Assembly (NCBI GenBank): GCA_947579605.1
Contig: OX388320.1
Span: 5,270,001-5,334,000, forward strand
Direction of reading: 5' to 3'
Length of the DNA: 64,000 bases
DNA from: Athripsodes cinereus
Lineage: Eukaryota; Arthropoda; Insecta; Trichoptera; Leptoceridae
Shown: piece by piece, positions 56,245 through 64,000 of the stretch
Layout: each line of letters opens with the position of its first letter
How positions within the stretch are numbered: position 1 is the stretch's first letter
The notes under the pieces: generated by a model
Database searches by the model: none
Told to the model about the DNA's origin: nothing
What the model saw: only the letters and a program-made list of their open reading frames with translations
Translations under genes and position numbers: made by a program

Positions 56245-57259
56245 GAGGAAGGGATACAAATATGGAATACCGTTTACGTTTTACTGTTTATTTTTTATTT
56301 ATTAAGGATAACTAACATTTCAATGAATTTAGTTCAAGCCAGTAACATTTATTTACGTGTTTATAACATCAAAAGGAAGAAATATGCACTAAAATATGAG
56401 ATGAACAATGTAATACAAAATATGAGAAAATTGCTATTTTCTAAAACGGGTCATTAATATGGAATAGGGAGGGTCACAAATATGGAATAGGGTCACTAAT
56501 ATGGAATATACAAAAAATTAATTTATCAATTAACTCGCTCATCATCAAACTTCTTCCAGATTTCAAAAAAGTCTTCATCACTACTTAAACTTATTACTTT
56601 ACTTATTCTGGGAACTTCATCAAAAAAGCGTTGTCTAAGGAACCTCAAATATCTTAGAAACCCTTTGGAATCCCATTTTCTTTTCCTTTATGGCCGCAAC
56701 AGCTTCCAACATTTTAACTGGGTCCCACGTCTTTCTAGAATCTATTTTTTTTAGACATCATCTATAAATATATGAATAAAAAGAACTTTTATTTGGAAGA
56801 GATATAATTAAAATGAGGTCATTATTATGGAATAGGTACACTACGGAACGTTCCATATTTGTACCTTTAAGAGTATTCCATATTAATGACCCATGCCATT
56901 GTAACTTTGAGGTTATATAAACGCATTTTTATTCGATAAGAGAAAATATATCACACTGTAAATATAAAATAAACTATATAACACATCATATCTATTAATG
57001 TAAATGATCAATATTATAATAAAGAAAAAGTTTTTACTCACGTGAAATTGACACAAAAAGTCTAAAAAAAACGAGCAATATTTCAACACAAAATATTTTT
57101 TTGACTTACTGTCAAACCTTTTGAATTTATTTTTGAAATAGGAAGTTTATACCATTAATAATTGATTTTATGTGAAATTAACATATGGCAATGGTTGTAA
57201 TGTATAAATACTGGAGTGTTCCATATTAATGACCTATTCCATATTTGTATCCTTTCCTC
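56245..57259 (-). mobile_element. pogo-like (Tc1/mariner superfamily) element, deletion derivative, 1015 bp
   Basis: Inverted ends gaggaaRggatacaaatatg are flanked by TA (56243-56244, 57260-57261). Several subterminal copies of tatggaata lie near both ends. On the minus strand it keeps the start and end of a pogo-type transposase (see pseudogene). Confidence 0.82.
56529..56759 (-). pseudogene. Deleted pogo-like transposase: HTH start joined to acidic C-terminus
   Basis: On the minus strand a Psq/CENP-B-type helix-turn-helix reads KTWDPVKMLEAVAAIKEKKM, GFQRVSKIFEVP, then TTLF. After frame breaks comes the acidic tail SSDEDFFEIWKKFDDERVN and a stop, the usual pogo-type ending. The DDE catalytic domain is missing entirely. 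Two stops and a frame change lie within the HTH part. Confidence 0.72.
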
Positions 57260-57602
57260 TACAGCTAAACAATTTTATTTTTGTTTATCTTTGTTACTTT
57301 TTTAATCGCCCGTAAACAATTGATGTCCTTTAAAACAGACAAAGTATTCTTTTTCATGAGTTTTTCAAAAATGCAATAAAATCTATAAATACATTTATCA
57401 CAAATTAGATTTGAGTTTGAAAAACAAAGACAAATCACTGGTTGCTTTGAATGGCGCAAACATGAGATTAAATTTTACGCGTGCCATGTCGCTATACACG
57501 ACTGAAAATATTAATGTATAAAATATTATTAACAAAAAGAAAATGATTAATAAAACATAAATAAAAAAATAGCAAAAGTCTAACGTATTGCCCGAACAAA
57601 TT

Positions 57603-57768
57603 GAGTTCGTCGGTAGCCTGGAGGTAGAGTCTCGGCCTCGTGAACGAGGGGTCCGTGGTTCGATACCAGGTGCCGGCAAACTCCCCTTTCACGACAGAAG
57701 CTTTTAGTAGCTTACGTATTTGGGTATTAAACAAAACCCAGATATATCTTTTTTTTTAAAAATAAATT
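57603..57768 (+). mobile_element. tRNA-derived SINE, family 1, near full length
   Basis: gagttcgtcggtagcctgga head, A-box region, B-box ggttcgatacc, body, and tail acaaaacccagatatatctt with T/A run. Best + strand copy of the family. Confidence 0.88.
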
Positions 57769-58460
57769 ATAGCCAACTCTTTCATAGATTCATTTCAAGT
57801 AATCGTGAAGTAAAGTACGGTATTGGTAAAATTGAGATAAAATTTGAATAGGTGTACAATCAATTTCGATGTAAATTTGTATTGTGAAATGGACGCATTT
57901 ATATATGTGTATAAATATTGCATTGTTTGAACGGATGGGCGCCCAGCAGGAAAACGTTAATGATTCCCAAACTAGGTCACTGGAGATGAACTTTTCCCTG
58001 GAAAGTGGATAACATTAAATTTATCGTTACTCTGTGTGCACTGCGCTTAACATATTAGATAAAGTTAGCGAGGAAAAGAAATAATAGTCACTGATACATA
58101 CTTTTTCAATATAATTTCTTTAGCTAACTTTCTATAACCCTCGACTCTTAATTTATTTCTATACTCTGTAATGCGTGTGTATACTCGTACTCGTATATAA
58201 ACTTGTATTGTGTATATTTTTGTACTGTGTCTTATATTTAAACATGTAAAAGGCTCACGCCTTGTGTGAATGTAAATAAATAAATAATTAAAGCATCTCC
58301 CACTTTATTTAGTAGACTAGCTTTATATAATAGACATCCGCGATTTCCTCTACTTGTCATTAAACTGAATTGTAGGTTAACTACCTCTTAACTACCTCTT
58401 TTGTTTTGCTACCCAATGACATACTATATATATTTGTTACCAACCTGTAATTTCTTTACT
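57769..58460. other. No gene seen
   Basis: AT-rich; a LINE-like tail (gtgaatgtaaataaataaat) at about 58265-58290. Confidence 0.35.
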
Positions 58461-58464
58461 TTTC

Positions 58465-58520
58465 GCTAGCCTGATGATGAGAGCGGAAGCTCTTGAAAGC
58501 CGGCTCGCGTCCAATAAAAA
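58465..58520 (+). ncRNA. Hammerhead-ribozyme-like core
   Basis: CTGATGA (58471-58477), a 5-bp stem agagc/gctct closed by the GNRA-type loop ggaa (58480-58493), then GAAA (58495-58498), in the exact order of the hammerhead core. A convincing stem III with a UH cleavage site was not found: the first stem III pair would be G-G. It may be a decayed ribozyme of a Penelope-like or similar retroelement. Confidence 0.45.
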
Positions 58521-59299
58521 GTCACCGTGGATATACTACAAATAAGTGTTTTATTTTAATTAATTCAACATGAATTTCCACCAAGTACCGTCGGTTGAAA
58601 ATATCAATATCAACTGAATTGTAGGTGGTTAATGTCCTATTCGTGATGATTTATAAATATCTGTCTTTTACAAGATACTCGGAAAGTTATAAAAAAGACA
58701 AGGAGACCTTATTTTTGTTATTGCACATAATATGTTACTGATTTTACTGTGCGCCTCGACACAGACTTCAGTGAGGTGGCAAAGTGGAATTAGTTGTATT
58801 GGCATATTATGGATATTTGAACTGTATTTGATTGTACCTATATATGCTTATTTTAGGAAATAAACGAATTTGAATTTATTAAATTAGTACCGTCCAAAAT
58901 CACATATGTAGCGAAAGTAACATTAATTTCGTGATAAACATAAATCTTAAGCACTGTTATTATCTTCTTCTTTATTGTCTTTCCCTCAGTTCTGGGAATC
59001 GTGACCTTTATGCTTTTCTGTTATTATCTTATTCTGTTACAACTAGTCAATATGGTTAACTAGAATAATACGTAATATGATTATTACTTGTGCGTAGTTG
59101 GGTTCTAAGCTATTGAGTAACATAACTATACAAAATTCTACCGATCAAAAAGATATTTTGAATCATTAATGTTATCTGTGATTAAAATATTGTTACTGTG
59201 ACTTTTTAATCAAAGTTTCTATCGCCACTAAAATATTTATATTGCATTATTTTTTCTGAATAATACAGATAGTCTTTTCTTTGTTATAAACTGGACCTG
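58521..59299. other. No gene; short repeat pieces
   Basis: The segment about 58660-58700 (acaagatactcggaaagtta) matches the repeat tail seen at 40520. A LINE-like aaataaacgaatttgaattt is at 58858-58878. Confidence 0.4.
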
Positions 59300-59510
59300 C
59301 AGGGTTACTCTTGACAAAACTAAACACGATCTTAATCTAGTCTTGATCTTGATCATACGATGCACGAAGGGACTATGGTTAAAAACATCGCGCTACCGCT
59401 AACGCGCGATCGGTTTGCGTGTATTTTTGGCCAATAGTCACTTCGTGCGTCGTATGATCAAGATCAAGACTAGATTAAGATCGTGTTTAGTTTTGTCAAG
59501 AGTAGCCCTG
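59300..59510. mobile_element. Palindromic MITE, 211 bp, about 75-bp inverted repeats
   Basis: The left end cagggttactcttgacaaaac matches the complement of the right end gttttgtcaagagtagccctg. Pairing continues through aaacacgatcttaatctag to gcacgaag. A 3-bp ctg lies outside both ends and may be the target duplication. Confidence 0.85.
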
Positions 59511-59721
59511 CTGTACACATTTTCAACATCTGCGATGCCATGGGACAGACTTAGATCTAAATTGAGTAAATATTAACCTCTTTGAATGTCGGCTCTGTGT
59601 TAGTCTTCAAGGATTATAAACCAAGAATTCTTTGAAGAGATAAAATTGACACTTCGTGATACAATCGGGTGAAAATTCTGTTTCATATTTTTTTTCAACA
59701 AACTACTACTACTACTACTAT

Positions 59722-59862
59722 CCCATCACGGCATATCCCACTAGTAGGGTAGCCAGCAGACCTGCCACATGCAATAAACATGCAAAGTGTCTTATCCTTG
59801 CCAGCAAAAAAATTAAGCCAATCAGGATGGGTGGCAAACCTCATCGCGAAATTAAAGAGTAA
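59722..59862 (+). repeat. Copy of the CCATCACGGCATATCCC repeat family
   Basis: Clear copy, preceded by an (act)n microsatellite: ccatcacggcatatcccac, tagggtagccagcag, catgcaataaacatgcaa, caatcaggatgggtggcaaa, cgcgaaattaaagag. Confidence 0.75.
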
Positions 59863-60046
59863 AATTTATTTTTATTTATTTTATTTATTTATTTATTTTA
59901 TTCTTCACTGTACATATAAAATGTTAATAGCACAAAACGGTTGATCCACGGTATGAGCTTTTAAAATAAATTTATAATTACTAAACAATAAAAACAGGCA
60001 ATCATTCTAAATTCGATTACAATAATTATCCATTCGTTCATTCGTA

Positions 60047-60155
60047 CCATCACGTCATTTCCCCACAAGTGGGGTAGCCAGCGAACTAACTCCATGTAAT
60101 GAACATTTCAGGATAGGTGGGGTACGTCATTGCAAAACTGAAGATGTTAAATAAA
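60047..60155 (+). repeat. Copy of the CCATCACGGCATATCCC repeat family
   Basis: accatcacgtcatttcccc, gtggggtagccagcg, catgtaatgaacat, caggataggtgggg. It lies 185 bp after the previous copy in the same orientation. Confidence 0.7.
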
Positions 60156-60779
60156 TTTGACAAATATCTGCTATGTAGTATTTTTCGCTCCAACTGTCAA
60201 ATTATGTTTTATTTTCCCATACAAAAGTTGGTCATAAAATTCTGATTATTATTAGGTATGTCTTTATTGGCCTAAAATTTAGTAAAATTCTGCTTTTTAG
60301 CACAAACTTTAATGTGGCAAAGGGAGGAAAATATTGACAATTGAAGCGCGAAAACTTCAGGTGACCTTTTTTTTACTATAAAAGCGTGTTAATTATATGA
60401 TCATATGTAATTACTATAGGCACTCTTGAGTGGTAACTTATGGAGTATAATTTCTCTCAAATACGTATGTGAAAAAACAGATGTGTGTTATAAAGTGTTA
60501 AGGGATAAATACCAAAAATGCCCCAAAGGGGTGTATAAGAAAATAAAATTAATACTCCCCAAGCGAAAATCTTGCGTTATTTTAGAATCATAAAGCAATG
60601 TAGCGTCTTCTATTTAGAAGTTATGTCACTCATAGGGGAGTAGTAATACACTGGAATCTATCCTTTCTTAAGGCGAGTAAAATACAGTTGAAGTAGGTTA
60701 ACAATTTAAGGAGAATAATGATGTAATAAATTTCTTTTTTTTTATCCCGCGTAGCCTACTGAATTTTTAAGCGTCTTGT
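60156..60779. other. No gene seen
   Basis: AT-rich with no repeat I can place. Confidence 0.35.
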
Positions 60780-60789
60780 AAAATTAGAT

Positions 60790-61653
60790 TCTATTCTGGG
60801 CCCTGGCGGTGTGCCTTTATCACAGCGTGAAAACAGTGAGACGTCTGTGGGAGTGCTGCACGATCTTGAATATGCGGATGATCTAGCCCTTTTTGATACA
60901 TCTGTGGACGGATTACAGTGCAACGCTAATGCTCTTTATGAAAATTCTTTGCGCCTTGGCCTTCGTATCAACGCTGGTAAAACGGAGTACATATGTAATA
61001 GTACATGCACGAGTACTCACACCCCACTAATGGTTGGCAATTCCCAAATATCTCAGGTTAGTAAATTCAGGTACCTGGGAGCAACCATAACGCCAGAGGG
61101 TGATCTCCGGTCGGAATTACCAATCCGCATAGGAGCAGCTAGCGGGGCTTTCAACAACATGAACAAAGTTTGGAAGGCGTCTGGACTCAGCATCAGGACA
61201 AAATGTCGCTTGTTCAATGCGTGCATCATCCCAATCCTTCTATATGGCTGCGAGTCTTGGCACTTAACCAAGGCTCAAGAGCGGAAGATACTAAGCTTTG
61301 AAAACAAGTGTCTTAGAAGGATTTTGGATGTCAGATGGTATGAACATGTTACAAATGATGTTGTGCGCCGGCGCACCCAGCAGAGACCTGTAATCTCTGT
61401 AATACAAGAGAGACGATGGTCCTGGCTGGGACATGTTTTGAGAATGCCCAATGATAGTTGGCCAAAAAGAGCACTGTTCTTCCGTCCGCAGGGGTTCCGT
61501 AGGCCCGGGCGTCCCTCTTTCACAATACACCGTTCCTATGACAACGATATCAGAGCGCAAGGAATGTCGTGGGAAGAGGTGACGCAATTGGCACAGAGAC
61601 GCTCTGAATGGAGGAGGCTGGTTTCTGCCCTGTGCTCCCGAGAGGAGCGTTGA
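60790..61653 (+). pseudogene. LINE reverse transcriptase, C-terminal part, open but truncated
   Basis: The frame enters from the truncated 5' end (ILGPGGVPLSQ). It contains the catalytic LEYADDLALF, the thumb region LGLRINAGKTEYI, FRYLGATITPEGDL, and the C-terminal MCESW/ENKCLRRILDVRWY-like and RRWSWLGHVLRM motifs, ending at TGA 61651-61653. The endonuclease and RT fingers are missing and there is no own start codon, so it is not a functional gene. Confidence 0.9.
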
Positions 61654-61673
61654 GGGCGATGATGATGATGATG
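60790..61673 (+). mobile_element. 5'-truncated LINE, 884 bp, exact 10-bp TSD
   Basis: aaaattagat flanks it on both sides (60780-60789 and 61674-61683). It ends in (gat)n. It encodes the last 285 or so codons of an RT without interruption, so it is young. Relative at 52057-52191. Confidence 0.93.
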
Positions 61674-61683
61674 AAAATTAGAT

Positions 61684-63000
61684 AGGTATTTGTAAAACAT
61701 TGTGAATCAGATATTTTTAATATTTTCATTATAGTTACGAGTTGAACCACTTTTACTTTTTTTATTAACAAGTATCTATGTTCAAATACAGTCGGTCTAT
61801 TGACTGTTCCACTTGTTGAAGATACTATGATGTATATTTTTGCCTTTGAGTTCTTATGTTACATTTGATCATTTTAACTTATTAATTGTATGGATGCACA
61901 CGTAGGTAGTAGATTTACATAATTAAGTAAATTGAAAATAGTGTTTCTAAATTATGAGAGAGCCGCCTTTTTTATTTATTACGATGTATAACTAGCTAAA
62001 AAATTGTTAACATTTTAGATTGATAATGGTATTATAAGTCGAACGACGTTTCTCTTACGATTAATAATTTATAGAAGAAAGAACCACTTGTTTCAATTTA
62101 TCTATAGATCATCTAGAAGATGTTTCTGGTTAGAAAGCTTTTGTTCCACAATACATTTTGTAAATATCATCTTCTTAAGTCATCTTTCCACCACTGGATT
62201 TTGACTTCAATCAAATTCTTCCATGCTTCTTTTTCCTGAGTCAGTCTTACTAATCTCTTATTCACGACAGGAGTTATATCATCTCTTCAGGGGTCAACCT
62301 ATTCCTCTTCTCTCAACCAGAACTCTGGCCTGAACTTCTTTCAGAACTCTGGGTGTCCATTTATCAAATTCTTGCCTAGCCTGCACAGAACAATCATGTG
62401 TTCATGTGTATTCGGTAACAGTGGTAACACTCGCACGATGGTTGCGAGTTGCGACACGTTCGTTGCAAACGTAATGTATTTTTAGAAGAAAGTGCAACAA
62501 CAATCAACAATCCTAGCCACATGGCTTGCCCATTGCCTTTTCAGTTTCGCTGCAATTTAGTTATAAATATCATATCGACTCTCCAGTTTCACAAACCAAC
62601 AACTCAAAATTCTAGTATCTGAGTGGACAGCGGGTTTCCATTTAATGCGTTATGATATCAATATGTAGTAAAAAAAATATTTTGGTTGAAATTTCTTAAA
62701 GTTGAAGTAAAGTAAAATTCAACGATCATAATGTAATTTATATGTAATTTAATGTCTCTTTATTTTTCAGTGACGTGTAGGTATTCATTTATTAGCTTTA
62801 AAACTTGTTGAAACTTCTAATGCGTAGGTATGAAATATATTGAATTAGCATAAATACTCTTGAATTTTAAGATTTAGAGTGCTTTTCAATGTAACTATCC
62901 TATTTAGATAGGTACTTTATGTAGAAAGAGAATTATTGGAGACAGTATTTAGGTATTACACAGGGGTGGATATGCGTAGGTTTTTATTTATACTTTGAAG
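61684..63000. other. No host gene; possible LINE relic at about 62160-62390
   Basis: The minus strand at 62160-62390 gives phrases such as NKRLVRLTQEKEAWKNLIE and QWWKDDLRR that resemble LINE ORF2 ends with breaks. The rest is AT-rich. Confidence 0.4.
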
Positions 63001-63009
63001 AGTGTATTA

Positions 63010-63255
63010 ACATCTTATTTGTCGGAGATGTGCGAGATCGAGACCATGAGTAAAAGAGGGTTCGCTTTTCGCTCAGCACAGGAAGAAGCAAAAAGCAAAC
63101 TTATTAAGCCATCTCGATCTCGCAGGACGGGCATTAGAGTTCGGCGATTGAAAATTTAGTGTTGTGGGTCTCAGATACTGGAAAAAGCTGCCTCTTGGTG
63201 TGCGAGAGGAGGCGAATGGAGAAGACTTCAGAAGAAAATTGAATGTTTTTCTATA
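63010..63255 (+). mobile_element. LINE ORF2 C-terminal fragment
   Basis: The + strand translation gives RGFAFRSAQEEAKSKLIKPS and, after a frame change, LRYWKKLPLGVREEANGEDF, then RRKLNVFL and a stop. This is the CR1/L2-type 'F-x-x-x-x-x-x-W-x-x-L-P-x-x-x-R' ending. Confidence 0.65.
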
Positions 63256-64000
63256 ATAGTGGCGATACACCCTTATTGGGATGATTTTCGCTTTTCAAAA
63301 TCGTAGATTTATTAGTTCAGTCACATATTAGTTCTAGATTTATTTACATGAAAAGAATGAAATGTACGTAAAACAAATGTAATTAATTCTTCAAAGCAAA
63401 ATGAATTTTCTTAGGAGAAAATCAAACATTATTCGATGTACCTTATTAACCTCTAAACAAGGAAAGTCCATGTAAACACATATCCTAAAAATTGTTCCTT
63501 TCCTAGAATTGATCACTTGTAAAGTGTCCTTGAGGTGCTTTGGCACGTATGTATAATTTTGTCCACTAACAATAATAATAATTAAAACGTGATACATCAT
63601 AGACAATTGAAATATTCTATTCTTGTTCACCAATATGTTTTCAGTTATTCAATAACTTTGAAAACCAAAACACAAGTAAATATATTTGATAATTTATTAT
63701 ATAACAGCAAAACGTATTGATAACGATAAAAGTTTGTTATCAGACAAACTAATAAAACAACAATAATAATATTAATATTATAGTAAAGTGATAGATGTAT
63801 CTAATATTTTCTCTTCGTATTATTTTGTGTACCTACAACCATTATTAGGTACAATAATAGATAGTATCAAAAACATGTAATAATATAGCTATGTTTCATT
63901 TTGTACGACTCACATTACATAATGATATCCATGTTATCACTGTTGATATTACAAATGTTACTGGCAGTGTTTGATTTTAGGAAATGTTTGTGTGTACCTA
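63256..64000. other. No gene seen
   Basis: AT-rich to the window edge; nothing recognised. Confidence 0.35.

Overview
The window looks like nuclear DNA from an insect, most likely a moth or butterfly. It is AT-rich, split by spliceosomal introns, full of 'tacctac'-type motifs, and carries a short Helitron of the type common in Lepidoptera. It also holds Jockey/CR1/RTE-like LINE ends, tRNA-derived SINEs and many hAT, Tc1/mariner and Harbinger-like relics. The order-level call is inference; no diagnostic single-copy gene was checked against a database.

Host genes occupy only the first third, on the + strand. The last exon of one arrestin-domain (alpha-arrestin, ARRDC-type) gene lies at 1737-1879. 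A complete seven-exon gene of the same family follows at 5453-19488 (396 codons). It has an arrestin N domain, an arrestin C domain ending in GTIPL, and a PPSY (PPxY) motif for WW-domain ubiquitin ligases. Both genes end in the same P-x-Y-x-V-F-x-F-P-D tail, so they look like tandem paralogues. Proteins of this family usually act as adaptors that bring membrane cargo to Nedd4-type ligases and endocytosis.

Intron 5 of the complete gene (8168-18579) is almost wholly a four-layer stack of transposons. A palindromic TA-flanked element was entered by a hAT element, the hAT by a Jockey/CR1-like LINE, and that LINE by a full-length LOA/I-like LINE with two open ORFs. Three of the four layers have target-site duplications of 8-11 bp that fix their borders.

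From about 19.5 kb to the end I see no host protein-coding gene. The DNA is a mosaic: 5'-truncated LINE copies with exact target-site duplications (31447-32459, 34704-35038, 39461-39852, 60790-61673), two kinds of tRNA-derived SINE, an unnamed repeat with a CCATCACGGCATATCCC core, and palindromic MITEs. It also holds a Harbinger-like element, a Helitron, a Ty3/gypsy-like LTR element whose ORF runs from Gag-protease straight to integrase ends with no reverse transcriptase (45751-49109), a deleted pogo-like element (56245-57259), and two hammerhead-ribozyme-like cores. I found no rRNA, convincing functional tRNA, CRISPR array or bacterial-type operon. No wholly new enzymatic system is visible; the unusual material is transposon architecture and the arrestin gene pair.
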